From the NCBI GenBank assembly GCA_900769345.1, contig CAAGGJ010000173.1:1-53371 (forward strand): DNA of 53,371 nt, given 5' to 3'. Below are positions 15,552 to 24,305 of the stretch, piece by piece. The notes under the pieces were generated by a model. The model saw only the letters and a list, made by a program, of their open reading frames with translations, had not been told where the DNA came from and did no database searches. Position 1 is the first letter of the stretch; the number at the start of each line of letters is the position of its first letter. Both the position numbers and the translations under genes were made by a program. This DNA is from Bacteroidales bacterium. GTDB lineage: Bacteria > Bacteroidota > Bacteroidia > Bacteroidales > Muribaculaceae.

Positions 15552-16697
15552 ATGATTTTCCCAATAGAAGATTTAAAGAAGCAAGACACGCCTTGCTACT
15601 ACTACGACCTGCGCTTGCTAAGACAAACATTAGCTTGCATGAACGCAGAGATAGCCGGATGGCCATATCATGTGCATTATGCTGTGAAGGCTAACGCTAA
15701 TCCTATTTTGCTCAAAGAGATATGTAATGCCGGACTTGGTGTGGACTGTGTGAGCGGCTGGGAGGTGCAACGCGCTATAGAAAACGGATTTCAGCCCGGA
15801 AAGATAGTGTTTGCCGGCGTAGGTAAAACCGATAAAGAGATAAATTTCGCCTTAGATAACGATATCTTCTGTTTCAATGTGGAATCGCTTCCCGAACTCG
15901 AAGTGATAGATCAACTTGCGGCACAAAAAGGCAAAGCAGCTAAGGTGGCAATCCGTGTAAATCCCAATATCGATGCTCATACTCACAAATATATTACCAC
16001 CGGACTCAATGAAAACAAATTCGGCATCACGCTCGATATGCTCGATGATGTTATTAATCGAGCTTTAGAGTTGAAGAATATAAAATTGGAAGGAATACAT
16101 TTCCATATAGGTTCGCAACTCACCGATATGAGTCCTTATATAATGCTTTGCGACACCATTAACGAATTATTGACTAATCTTGAATCGAAAGGTGTGAAAT
16201 TGTCGATAGTGAATGTAGGTGGCGGATTGGGTATAGATTATGATAACCCCGATGAACACGAGGTGCCCGATTTTGCATCTTTCTTCGCTCTTTTCAAGAA
16301 TAGATTGAACTTGCGAGAAGGACAACAATTGCACTTCGAACTGGGGCGCTCGATAGTGGCGCAGTGCGGCGCCCTTATCACACGCGTTACATTTGTGAAA
16401 GAAGGAAAGGTGAAAAAATTTGCGATAGTTGATGCCGGAATGAGCGACCTTATTCGTCCGGCGCTCTATCAGGCTCACCATAAGATACAAAATCTTACAA
16501 GCACCGAGGAATCCAATTGTCGCTACGATGTGGTAGGACCCATCTGCGAGTCGAGCGACTGCTTCGGCGAAGATGAGTTGCTTCCGGCAGTGAAACGCGG
16601 CGACTTGCTCGCTATTCGTTCGGCGGGTGCATATGGCGAAATTATGGCATCGCGCTATAATTGCCGCCCGTTTGCTAATGCCTTTGTAAAGGAGTAA
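15552..16697 (+). CDS. lysA: Diaminopimelate decarboxylase
   Basis: A 381-residue PLP enzyme of the alanine racemase-like fold III. It decarboxylates meso-diaminopimelate to lysine, the last step of the pathway. The PLP lysine is K46 in HYAVKANANP. Other blocks are GIHFHIGSQ (about 178-186), NVGGGLGIDY, ELGRSIVAQCG, and the catalytic C332 in ICESSDCFGED contributed from the partner subunit. This block and the length favour DapDC over ornithine/arginine or carboxynorspermidine decarboxylases (compare nspC at 30076). It ends the co-directional run that starts at ileS, with a 47-bp gap after ftsE. Confidence 0.93.
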   Translation: MIFPIEDLKKQDTPCYYYDLRLLRQTLACMNAEIAGWPYHVHYAVKANANPILLKEICNAGLGVDCVSGWEVQRAIENGFQPGKIVFAGVGKTDKEINFALDNDIFCFNVESLPELEVIDQLAAQKGKAAKVAIRVNPNIDAHTHKYITTGLNENKFGITLDMLDDVINRALELKNIKLEGIHFHIGSQLTDMSPYIMLCDTINELLTNLESKGVKLSIVNVGGGLGIDYDNPDEHEVPDFASFFALFKNRLNLREGQQLHFELGRSIVAQCGALITRVTFVKEGKVKKFAIVDAGMSDLIRPALYQAHHKIQNLTSTEESNCRYDVVGPICESSDCFGEDELLPAVKRGDLLAIRSAGAYGEIMASRYNCRPFANAFVKE

Positions 16698-16723
16698 ATA
16701 TAGCATATACATACAAAAACCAA

Positions 16724-16780
16724 AGCGTGTGTAATCGATTTGTGTCAGCTCGAGGCTGGCAGATGCCGATTGCACACGCT
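16724..16780 (-). terminator. Branched hairpin between lysA and the uridine phosphorylase gene
   Basis: AGCGTGTGTAATCG (16724-16737) pairs with CGATTGCACACGCT (16767-16780), 14 bp with one G-U. Within its loop GTCAGC and GCTGGC form a second 6-bp stem. On the minus strand the outer stem is followed by TTGGTTTTTG, so it can terminate the minus-strand operon. The plus side has no U-tract. The nested stem is unusual for a plain terminator. Confidence 0.6.
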
Positions 16781-16805
16781 GTTTATCGTGATGGGGAGGG
16801 ACTTG

Positions 16806-17690
16806 TTACAAGCGTTCGAGTATGGTTTTTACGAGGTCTTCGACTGCTGTTTTGTAGTTGGGATTGACTGAAGTGGCTACGCGGTTGGCAATTACCGAGC
16901 ACACAGTCAGAGCCTTGTGTCCCATAAGCTTGGCAAGCCCCTGAAGAGCCGAACTTTCCATCTCGTAGTTGGTGATATGGCCGCCGTTATACTCAAATGC
17001 TTCGATACGAGCATTTAGACCAGGTTCGGCGAGAGGCAGACGTACCTCGCGACCTTGGGGACCATAAAAACCATTGGCTGCTATAGTGTAGCCTTTAACG
17101 AAATCGTCACGGCCAATTCGCTCCACGAGTTCGGCATCGGCGTCAACAACGTAAGGCTTAGCCCATAGCTCGTTCCATCCCACAAATTCGCAGAATTTCT
17201 TTTCGAAATCGAGGTCGCTTACCTCGTTGCGACCGGCATAGAAGTTGAGCACTCCGTCAAAACCTATGGCCTTGGTTGCCATAACAGCAGTGCCGATGGG
17301 GACATATGGTTGCAAGCCTCCACAAGTGCCTATGCGAACTATCGAGAGTGTGCGATGCTCGTCTTTCACTTGACGGGTGGCGAAATCGATATTAGCCAAG
17401 GCGTCGAGTTCAGTCATTACGATATCGATATTGTCGGTGCCAATGCCGTGCGAAAGGCACATTATGGTTTTACCTTTATATGTGCCTCCTATGGTGTGAA
17501 ATTCACGGCTCGAAATCTCATAGTCTTGAGTGTCGAAGTACGAAGCAATCATATTCACACGCCCCGGATCGCCACACACCACTATGCGGTCGGTGAGATG
17601 TTCGGGCTTGAGATGTAGGTGAAAAATCGAGCCGTCGGAATTGATAATCAACTCTGAGTCGGCTATAACTCTTTTATTGGTGTTATTCAT
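16806..17690 (-). CDS. udp: Uridine phosphorylase-type nucleoside phosphorylase
   Basis: A 294-residue member of the NP-I family. It reversibly splits uridine (or a related nucleoside) with phosphate for pyrimidine salvage. Phosphate-binding segments are VVCGDPGRVN (about 37-46) and the SIVRIGTCGG block (about 125-134). The ribose/base region is TNYEMESSALQGLA near 240-253, with the Glu that contacts ribose. It lies 19 bp downstream of dprA and is probably the last gene of the thioesterase-dprA-udp operon. The exact base preference is inferred; purine phosphorylase is less likely given the MESS context. Confidence 0.85.
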   Translation of the reverse strand: MNNTNKRVIADSELIINSDGSIFHLHLKPEHLTDRIVVCGDPGRVNMIASYFDTQDYEISSREFHTIGGTYKGKTIMCLSHGIGTDNIDIVMTELDALANIDFATRQVKDEHRTLSIVRIGTCGGLQPYVPIGTAVMATKAIGFDGVLNFYAGRNEVSDLDFEKKFCEFVGWNELWAKPYVVDADAELVERIGRDDFVKGYTIAANGFYGPQGREVRLPLAEPGLNARIEAFEYNGGHITNYEMESSALQGLAKLMGHKALTVCSVIANRVATSVNPNYKTAVEDLVKTILERL

Positions 17691-17709
17691 AATTGTAGCT
17701 ATAAAATGG

Positions 17710-18828
17710 TTAATGTATAGTCAAGGTGTAACGGCATCCGGGAAGGGCTGTTACAAGACCTTTGAATTCAAGTTCTACTAAATTACTCAAAATTTGATAA
17801 ACCGGCAAATTTAAGCGCGCTGTAAGCGTGTTAATATGCATTTCTTCGTTATTTTTAAGCATATTTAATATCAAATCCTCTTCGGGAGTAGTCTCGGGGA
17901 ATAGTGATTTCTGGCGAGGCTTGCCGGTGACGTTATTAGTTTTCCACTGCATGGCATGCAGCACATCGTGAGCCGATGTTACGAGCGATGCCTCGTTGTT
18001 CATGATGATTCTATTGCAACCGCGCGAAAATTCGTCGGTGCTACGTCCCGGAAGAGCAAACACTTCGCGATTATAGCTCGAAGCGAGTTGTGCTGTAATC
18101 AGTGCTCCGCCTTTCTCTGCCGATTCCACTACTATTGTGCAGTCGCAAAGAGCAGCTACAATGCGATTGCGTGCAACAAAATTGCCCTTATTGATGTGAC
18201 TTTGCGAAGTATAGTCGGTGAGCAGCACACCGCCGCTGTGCACGATGTCGGCAGCTATGTTGCGATGGCTTGTGGGGTAGATGGTGTTTAAGCCGTGGGC
18301 AAGAACCGCAGCCGTGGGCACATTGTGCTTGAGACAAGCTTTGTGAGCCATAATGTCGATGCCATAGGCAAGTCCGCTCACCACCACCACATCGGAGAGC
18401 GATTGAGAGATATCCTCAATAAAACTATCAACAAATTGCTGACCGTAGTGAGTGGCATGGCGTGTACCCACAATGGCAATGGCGTGCTTGGCGTTGAGAT
18501 TGCACGAACCCATCGAATAGAGCATAATAGGTGCATCGGTTGCATTCAGCAAGCGACCGGGAAAGTCGGGGTCGGTAAAATAACTTACCTTTATATTGTT
18601 TCGCTCTATGAATTCAGCTTCTTTCTGTGCGAGTGCGAGCTGCTTTTGCCTATAATCATAGCTCGTGATTTTGCTTTTGCTGTTGGTGATGAGTTGGAGT
18701 TCTTTTTCTGATATGTCGAAGAAGGCTTTTTCGGAAGGAATTACCTCCAGAAACTTATTTGCCAAGTCGATACCCATACCCGAAACTGAGGCAAATGCTA
18801 TGCGATATGTTAAATTCGAAATATCCAA
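17710..18828 (-). CDS. dprA: DNA processing protein DprA/Smf
   Basis: A 372-residue protein. DprA loads RecA on incoming single-stranded DNA during natural transformation, but the gene is kept in many bacteria not known to be competent. The Rossmann-like core (about 95-300) includes IAIVGTRHATHYG, VVSGLAYGIDIMAHK and FVARNRIVAALCDCTIVVES, and the C-terminus (about 310-372) is a winged-helix domain (EEMHINTLTARL). The start codon is TTG at 18828 (MDISNLTYRIAF); the next Met is residue 18 and would cut into the conserved N-terminal helix-hairpin region. It lies 10 bp after the thioesterase gene. Confidence 0.92.
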   Translation of the reverse strand: MDISNLTYRIAFASVSGMGIDLANKFLEVIPSEKAFFDISEKELQLITNSKSKITSYDYRQKQLALAQKEAEFIERNNIKVSYFTDPDFPGRLLNATDAPIMLYSMGSCNLNAKHAIAIVGTRHATHYGQQFVDSFIEDISQSLSDVVVVSGLAYGIDIMAHKACLKHNVPTAAVLAHGLNTIYPTSHRNIAADIVHSGGVLLTDYTSQSHINKGNFVARNRIVAALCDCTIVVESAEKGGALITAQLASSYNREVFALPGRSTDEFSRGCNRIIMNNEASLVTSAHDVLHAMQWKTNNVTGKPRQKSLFPETTPEEDLILNMLKNNEEMHINTLTARLNLPVYQILSNLVELEFKGLVTALPGCRYTLTIH

Positions 18829-18838
18829 TTATTGACAA

Positions 18839-19249
18839 TTAAAGATAATTTTTAAAAGCCTCGCGGAAAGCCTCGCCGCGCGACAGTTTGCCGTTTTCAA
18901 GGCATACGCACGACACTATGGCCTTCACGGCGATGTCGCCAGTGGCCTTGTTGGTAATAGTTTGGTGAAAAATAAATCTCACGCCCTTAAGTTCCACCCA
19001 CAAGCTGCTCACCATCACATCATCGCTGCGCAGAGGTGTTATATAGTCAATCTCCACTCTGTTAACCACCGGAATCAGCCCTTTCTCTTGCATCTGCTTG
19101 AATGAAAGCCCGGCTTCTTGGCAAAATTTATGGCGAGTGTGCTCCAGATAGTGCTGGTAATTGGCGTTGTTGACAATTCCCTCGCTATCTATTTCGTAGT
19201 CTCGCACTTCTATCTCTATAGAGAAGATGTTTTTGTCGGTTGTATTCAT
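18839..19249 (-). CDS. Acyl-CoA thioesterase, YbgC/FadM-like hotdog fold
   Basis: A 136-residue 4HBT hotdog protein. The catalytic Asp is D21 in YEIDSEGIVNNANYQHYLEH, and the N30-Y31-x4-E36 block matches the family. Such enzymes hydrolyse acyl-CoA or acyl-ACP thioesters in the cytoplasm; some associate with the Tol-Pal system, but no tol genes are here. It is the first gene of the minus-strand operon with dprA and udp, behind a clear -7 box. The substrate is unknown. Confidence 0.85.
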   Translation of the reverse strand: MNTTDKNIFSIEIEVRDYEIDSEGIVNNANYQHYLEHTRHKFCQEAGLSFKQMQEKGLIPVVNRVEIDYITPLRSDDVMVSSLWVELKGVRFIFHQTITNKATGDIAVKAIVSCVCLENGKLSRGEAFREAFKNYL

Positions 19250-19268
19250 TGTTTAAGAAAAATTCGTT

Positions 19269-19276
19269 CAAAGATA
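19269..19276 (-). promoter_or_regulatory. -7 box for the thioesterase-dprA-udp operon
   Basis: The minus strand reads TATCTTTG, 19 bp before the ATG at 19249. No strong -33 box. Confidence 0.65.
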
Positions 19277-19476
19277 CAACAATTAGCCGAACTAACGGTG
19301 CTCGGAGACTTAAAAAATGTAGTAATGCATATCGTGTAATGGAGTAAATGTGAAATAGGGGATATATAATTGTAAATCGAATTGCTGTTTTTAAAACGGC
19401 ACTGCTATGCATGTCTCAATATGGTGTGGGTATGGTGTAAATAAGAAACAATCAGCGAAATATTGAGAGTGTTTTG

Positions 19477-19507
19477 TTTGAAAAGTTAATAATGTTTGCT
19501 AACTTTG
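19477..19507 (+). promoter_or_regulatory. Full consensus promoter of the exopolysaccharide cluster
   Basis: TTTG at 19477-19480, an exact 19-bp spacer, then TAACTTTG at 19500-19507. This is one of the best promoter matches in the window. Transcription would start near 19514, about 310 nt before the first gene. The intervening bases to 19827 hold no recognised gene. Confidence 0.85.
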
Positions 19508-19520
19508 TAGTCAGTTAGCA
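19497..19520. promoter_or_regulatory. Operator-like dyad over the -7 box
   Basis: TGCTAAC (19497-19503) and GTTAGCA (19514-19520) are perfect inverted copies 10 bp apart, centre to centre about 17 bp. They straddle the -7 box and the expected transcription start. That geometry fits a repressor dimer site, though no regulator gene is adjacent. Confidence 0.55.
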
Positions 19521-19826
19521 CGCATCGTTTTTCGTTGTTGAGGAGTGGTGGGTGTTAAATGGCAGAATTCAAGCAAGGCGAACAACTCTGCCGATAGAAT
19601 TACCACTGTTTGTATTAGACTGATTAGAGAAGATATCTTGAATAACCGGGTTGACTAAATCACTGAAACATAGAGTCTAATCTGAGTTTTAGTGACCCCG
19701 AGAATTGTGTTGATGGAGAATCTTATAATTGTAATTCGAAACAAATGAGTTTTGTTGTAATTCTATTTGCGGTGGTTTCGTAGCAAGTTTTTGTAACATC
19801 GTGGATTAACTTTATATTGTTTTTTT
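19514..19826 (+). other. Long structured 5' leader of the exopolysaccharide cluster
   Basis: About 310 nt of predicted untranslated RNA. GGCAGA (19561-19566) pairs with TCTGCC (19587-19592). TCACTGAAAC (19660-19669) pairs with GTTTTAGTGA (19686-19695) with one G-U. ATTAGACT (19614-19621) can pair with AGTCTAAT (19674-19681), and the adjacent GATTAGA (19622-19628) can instead pair with TCTAATC (19676-19682), so alternative folds are possible. In Bacteroides, capsule loci are often controlled by leader antitermination through UpxY, but no UpxY-like gene is here. No known riboswitch class was recognised. Confidence 0.5.
19559..19597 (+). CDS. Possible 12-codon leader peptide
   Basis: ATG at 19559 reads MAEFKQGEQLCR and stops at TAG 19595-19597. 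AGGAG lies at 19541-19545, 13 nt upstream, in a genome with few such sites. The reading frame overlaps the GGCAGA/TCTGCC stem, so ribosome passage would open it. Chance occurrence is quite possible for so short a frame. Confidence 0.25.
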   Translation: MAEFKQGEQLCR

Positions 19827-20948
19827 ATGGCTGATACAGTGTTGATGGCCGATATGATTATCGCTGTTGTTGTTAGTGCTGTTGTTGCGGGTGTTTTTAT
19901 TCCGCAGATATTATTGATCGCGTTCAGAAAGCAGTTGTTCGATGTGCCTGATGAGCGTAAGATACACACCAGCGCTGTCCCTCGTTTGGGAGGTATAGCA
20001 TTTATGCTCGTTACGATTTTGACCGTTATGCTTGTGATAGGTTCAAACCTATCGATTGGCGAGCAAACAATATGCGTTGATATTGTGAACGATGTTTTGC
20101 AATTTTGTTTTGGATTCTGTGCTTTGATTTTGATTTATGTAGTAGGCATAGCCGATGACTTGATAGGAGTTCGCTATAGAGCAAAGTTTTTTGTCCAAAC
20201 TCTTAGTGCACTTCTTATTGTGGTTTCGGGCCTTTATATAGATGATATGCATGGATTGATGTTATTGCACGCGCTACCGCCGATAGCAGGCTATGTGTTA
20301 ACAGTGGTAGTGATAGTGTTTATCACCAATTCCATCAACTTGATTGACGGCATCGACGGACTTGCGTCGGGCTTATGCATGGTGGCGTTGTTGTTTTACA
20401 CCATAGTGTTTTATACATTTGGTCATTACACCTACGCATTGCTTTCGGCTGCATTGCTTGGCACAATAGTGCCATTTTTCTACTACAATGTGTTTGGTAG
20501 TGCAGAGAAGCAGAAGAAGATATTTATGGGCGATACTGGCGCGTTGACGCTTGGTGTGCTTATCAGCATCTTGAGTTTGCGCATCAATCAGTTTGCCGAC
20601 GGTGAGATGATAAATAATGCCTTTGTGTTGGCATTTGCACCACTTATAGTGCCATGTTTTGATGTTATAAGAGTGTACATCCACCGCATACGCACCGGAA
20701 AGAGTCCATTCTTGCCCGATAAGAACCATATCCACCACAAGTTGATGCGTTGTGGTTTAACTCCGGGGTGGGCAATGATATCGATAATATTATTGTCGGT
20801 GACAGTGACAGTGGCTAATTTAGCCGCTTCGTTTGTGGTAAGTCTCAATGTGCTTATGGTGGCTGATTTGGTGTTTTATTTTGCAGGACATGGCGTTTTG
20901 AACAAAATTATAGCCAATCGCAATCGCAAGATGGCATCGGCAAATTGA
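19827..20948 (+). CDS. WecA-like undecaprenyl-phosphate sugar-1-phosphate transferase
   Basis: A 373-residue polytopic membrane protein of the MraY/WecA (GT4-phosphotransferase) family. It transfers a sugar-1-phosphate from a UDP-sugar to undecaprenyl phosphate, starting repeat-unit synthesis. Key blocks are DERKIHTSAVPRLGGIA (about 42-58), the metal-binding VGIADDLIG (about 105-113), NSINLIDGIDGLASG (about 170-184), the FMGDTGAL catalytic loop (about 232-239) and the HIHHKLMRCG carbohydrate-recognition loop (about 292-301). About ten membrane segments are expected. GlcNAc-1-P is the usual substrate but cannot be proved here. It is the first gene of the cluster. Confidence 0.92.
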   Translation: MADTVLMADMIIAVVVSAVVAGVFIPQILLIAFRKQLFDVPDERKIHTSAVPRLGGIAFMLVTILTVMLVIGSNLSIGEQTICVDIVNDVLQFCFGFCALILIYVVGIADDLIGVRYRAKFFVQTLSALLIVVSGLYIDDMHGLMLLHALPPIAGYVLTVVVIVFITNSINLIDGIDGLASGLCMVALLFYTIVFYTFGHYTYALLSAALLGTIVPFFYYNVFGSAEKQKKIFMGDTGALTLGVLISILSLRINQFADGEMINNAFVLAFAPLIVPCFDVIRVYIHRIRTGKSPFLPDKNHIHHKLMRCGLTPGWAMISIILLSVTVTVANLAASFVVSLNVLMVADLVFYFAGHGVLNKIIANRNRKMASAN

Positions 20949-21009
20949 GATTGATAAATAATGATTAATATTGAAATATAAATTCGCATAATCATACTAA
21001 CAAAAATCT

Positions 21010-21819
21010 ATGAAGACTATTCACTACATCATTGCAGTAGCTTTATTAATGCTGACATCATGTGGAGCACCCAAAGGAATTGAGTATTTTCAAGACGTTG
21101 AGAATGGAACGTCGATAAAATTGCTCGAGACATCTGTAGTAAAAGTGCAACCGAACGACAAATTGTCGATTGTAGTAGGAAGTTTGACACCGGAGTTGGC
21201 AATGCCTCTCAATTTACCCTATGTTTCCACTCGAATAGGACAAGGTTCGTCGGCCACAAATTCCATTTATAACAATAATCAAAATGGAGTGTTGCAATAT
21301 TCGGTTGACGAAGCCGGCAATGTGGAAATGCCACAATTGGGAAAAATACATGTAGCAGGAATGACCCGCACACAAGTGGCGGAAGAAGTAAAGAAGATAA
21401 TAATAGCACAAGGTGTGCTTAGCGACCCCACTGTGGTGGTGGAATTTGCAAATCTTGCAATTTCGGTGCTTGGTGAAGTGGCTAAGCCCGGACGTTATGC
21501 CATCGACCGCGATGTGTTTACCATCTACGATGCTATTGGAGCTGCCGGCGACCTTACTATCTACGGCAAGCGCGATGCGGTGAAGGTGATGCGCGTGGAA
21601 AATGGAGAACAAAAGGTGTATACCGTAGACCTCTGCAATGCGGCAAGTGTGGCTCAATCGCCGGTATATTGCTTGCGTCAAGGCGATATGGTGTATGTGG
21701 CTCCAAACGATATGCGAGCTCGTCAATCTACAGTTAATGGTAACAATGTGTTGAGTACATCGTTTTGGATCTCGTTGGCATCATTGCTGACTACAGTGTG
21801 CGTCTTGGTGTTTAAGTAA
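21010..21819 (+). CDS. Polysaccharide export lipoprotein, Wza family
   Basis: A 269-residue outer-membrane polysaccharide export protein. A lipoprotein signal ends at C18 in LMLTSCGAP. The Poly_export domain follows (about 35-145, including VQPNDKLSIVVGS), then an SLBB segment beginning ISVLGEVAKPGRYAI (about 155-170). A hydrophobic segment near the C-terminus (FWISLASLLTTVCVLVF) may be a membrane anchor, as the C-terminal helix is in Wza. It is shorter than E. coli Wza (379) with a single SLBB repeat, as is common in Bacteroidota. It lies 23 bp before the Wzc-like gene, its expected partner. Confidence 0.92.
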   Translation: MKTIHYIIAVALLMLTSCGAPKGIEYFQDVENGTSIKLLETSVVKVQPNDKLSIVVGSLTPELAMPLNLPYVSTRIGQGSSATNSIYNNNQNGVLQYSVDEAGNVEMPQLGKIHVAGMTRTQVAEEVKKIIIAQGVLSDPTVVVEFANLAISVLGEVAKPGRYAIDRDVFTIYDAIGAAGDLTIYGKRDAVKVMRVENGEQKVYTVDLCNAASVAQSPVYCLRQGDMVYVAPNDMRARQSTVNGNNVLSTSFWISLASLLTTVCVLVFK

Positions 21820-21842
21820 ATAAAGTTTGAAAATATAGTATT

Positions 21843-24266
21843 ATGGCAAATAATAATAACAACGTACAAGTTAAGCCTCAAGATGATATATTGTCGCTGA
21901 GTGATTTGTGGTATATGTGCATTAGCAATTGGAAATGGTTCGCTTTGTCGGTTGCTATTGCTTTGATGTTGGCGTTTGTATATGTAGTTCGTATGGAGCC
22001 GGTGTATGAGCAACTTGCATCGGTTATGATTAAGGAAGATGGCAAGCGCGGCGGTATGTCGAGCGATGTGGCATCGGCCTTCAGCGATATGGGCTTGGGC
22101 ATGACATCGTCGAATGTAGAGAACGAAGCCGAAGTATTTAAGTCGCCAAACGTGATACTCGAGGTGGTGAAGCGCTTGAATATTGACGTTAATTATACTA
22201 CCGACGGACGATTCCATCGCACAACACTCTATGGAGAAACCAATCCTGTATTAGTGACTTTCAAAGACGCCGATGAAAACACCGGTTGCTCATTTACATT
22301 AGATCTCGGAAAGAATGGTGAAGTGTCGATTAGCAAATTGGAAACTAACGAAGAGGAGCAAACTGAGGTTATCAAGGGCAAAATGAATCAGCCAATAAAG
22401 ACTATAGCGGGCAATGTGGTGATAAGCCCAAATCCGGCTTATGTGGCTCAAGAAAAGCCTATAACCCGAATATATGTCAATCGATTTAGCGACTATTCGG
22501 TAGTGGAAGCAGTGTCGAATAACCTGAATGTGTGGTTGAATTCTAAGAATAATACAATAATAGATATTGCTTATAGCGATGTTTCGATAGCCCGAGCTAA
22601 AGATATTATCAACACACTCATCGATGTTTATAATATTCATTGGGTGGAAGATAAGAACCAAATAGCATCATCTACTTCAGCTTTTATCAACGAGCGTTTA
22701 TCAGTGATAGAGAGCGAATTAGGTAATGTGGATTCTGATATCAGCACCTATAAGAGTGCTAATCTTGTGCCCGATGTGCAAGTGGCAGGTGCTATGTATA
22801 TGGAACAAGCCAACAAGACCGGACAGGATATGATGGCGCTTAACAATCAGATATTTATGGCGAAGAGCATACGCGAGTCGCTTTCGTCGGGTAATGATGT
22901 TAACGGATATCAGTTGCTACCTTCGAATAGTGGCATACAAAGCCAAGGTATCGACAACCAGATAGCCGAATTTAATAAGTTGCTTATGCAGCGCAACAAT
23001 TATGTAGCAAATAGCAGTACAGAGAATCCTATTGTAAAGAATCTCGACAAGCAACTTGTAGCAAGCCGCCATGCCATCTGCAGCAGTTTGGATAATGTGG
23101 TAACTTCACTTGAGACACAGATTAAGAATCTTCAGAAATATTCTAATCGCACCACATCGAATATCCAAGCTAATCCTACACAAGCCAAGAACTTGCTTTC
23201 GGTGGAACGTCAGCAGAAGGTTAAAGAGTCGCTTTATCTTTATTTGCTACAAAAGCGAGAAGAAAACGAGCTCAATAAGGCATTTACCGCCTACAATACA
23301 CGCATAGTATCTACGCCACACGGCAAAAAAATACCTGTGGCACCGGTGTCGCGCAATATCTTTATGATAGCATTTGCAGTGGGTTTGATGCTCCCGGCAG
23401 TGGTGTTATATGTGAAGGAAAGCATGAATACTCGCATTCGCAACCGTAAGGAAGTGGAAGAAGCTGTTACAGTGCCATTCTTGGCTGAAATTCCGGAAAT
23501 GTCGCCAAAGCGCCACTTCTGGGAGAAGAAACCTAAGCATCTCACTCACCCGGTTATGGTGGAAGATGGAAGCAGAAATGTTATCAACGAAGCATTCCGT
23601 ATTTTGCGTACCAACTTGGAGTTTGTAACTGATTCTGCAAAGAATGAGAATGTTTTCTGCACCACATCATATAATCCGGGCAATGGTAAAACCTTTATCA
23701 CGCTCAATATGGCAGTTTCGCTTGCTATTAAGGGTAAGAAAGTGCTTTTGATTGATGGTGATATGCGTCACACATCTATGTCGAAGGCGTTCGACTCTCC
23801 GGGAATCGGTATGTCGGGTTATTTGGCAGGAAAGATTGATGATATTGATATGATTATCAAGCACGACCGCGAACATGGGGTGGATGTAATCCCTACCGGG
23901 GCCATTCCGCCTAACCCAACCGAGTTGCTTTATGGACCGAGATTGAAGCAGTTGATTGACATAGTTAGACAGCGTTATGACTATATCTTTATCGACTGCC
24001 CACCGTCTGATATCGTGGCAGATACCTCGATTATCACCAAACTTGCCGACCGCACTATATTTGTGATCCGTGCAGGTGTGCTTGAACGAACGATGTTGCC
24101 TAAGCTTCAGGAGGATTACGATTCGAAACGATTCCCGAATATGATGCTTATCCTCAACGGAACCATCTACGAAAACAATTCTTACGGCAACCGCTACGGA
24201 TACAGTTATGCTTATGGTTACGGCTATTATGGCTCAAACAGCAAGGACTACTATTCGAAAGAATAA
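21843..24266 (+). CDS. Wzc-like polysaccharide co-polymerase and BY-kinase
   Basis: An 807-residue fusion of a Wzz chain-length domain and a bacterial tyrosine kinase. The first membrane helix is at about 30-50 and the second at about 505-523 (IFMIAFAVGLMLPAVVLYV), with a large periplasmic helical region between. The cytoplasmic kinase has Walker A N611-P-G-N-G-K616-T, Walker A' KKVLLIDGDMRH (about 636-647) and YDYIFIDCPPS as Walker B. The C-terminal 27 residues hold ten tyrosines, the autophosphorylation cluster. It should control polymer length and export with the Wza-like protein. No separate phosphatase (Wzb) gene is nearby. Confidence 0.94.
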   Translation: MANNNNNVQVKPQDDILSLSDLWYMCISNWKWFALSVAIALMLAFVYVVRMEPVYEQLASVMIKEDGKRGGMSSDVASAFSDMGLGMTSSNVENEAEVFKSPNVILEVVKRLNIDVNYTTDGRFHRTTLYGETNPVLVTFKDADENTGCSFTLDLGKNGEVSISKLETNEEEQTEVIKGKMNQPIKTIAGNVVISPNPAYVAQEKPITRIYVNRFSDYSVVEAVSNNLNVWLNSKNNTIIDIAYSDVSIARAKDIINTLIDVYNIHWVEDKNQIASSTSAFINERLSVIESELGNVDSDISTYKSANLVPDVQVAGAMYMEQANKTGQDMMALNNQIFMAKSIRESLSSGNDVNGYQLLPSNSGIQSQGIDNQIAEFNKLLMQRNNYVANSSTENPIVKNLDKQLVASRHAICSSLDNVVTSLETQIKNLQKYSNRTTSNIQANPTQAKNLLSVERQQKVKESLYLYLLQKREENELNKAFTAYNTRIVSTPHGKKIPVAPVSRNIFMIAFAVGLMLPAVVLYVKESMNTRIRNRKEVEEAVTVPFLAEIPEMSPKRHFWEKKPKHLTHPVMVEDGSRNVINEAFRILRTNLEFVTDSAKNENVFCTTSYNPGNGKTFITLNMAVSLAIKGKKVLLIDGDMRHTSMSKAFDSPGIGMSGYLAGKIDDIDMIIKHDREHGVDVIPTGAIPPNPTELLYGPRLKQLIDIVRQRYDYIFIDCPPSDIVADTSIITKLADRTIFVIRAGVLERTMLPKLQEDYDSKRFPNMMLILNGTIYENNSYGNRYGYSYAYGYGYYGSNSKDYYSKE

Positions 24267-24305
24267 TTTAGAAGGTATTGCACTTTAAGTGTAGTCCCCC
24301 AAAAT

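Noticed and set aside
19497..19520. Invertible promoter of the Bacteroides capsule type
   Set aside because: The arms are 7 bp and only 10 bp apart. Known invertible promoters are flanked by longer repeats more than 100 bp apart, and no serine or tyrosine recombinase gene is present.
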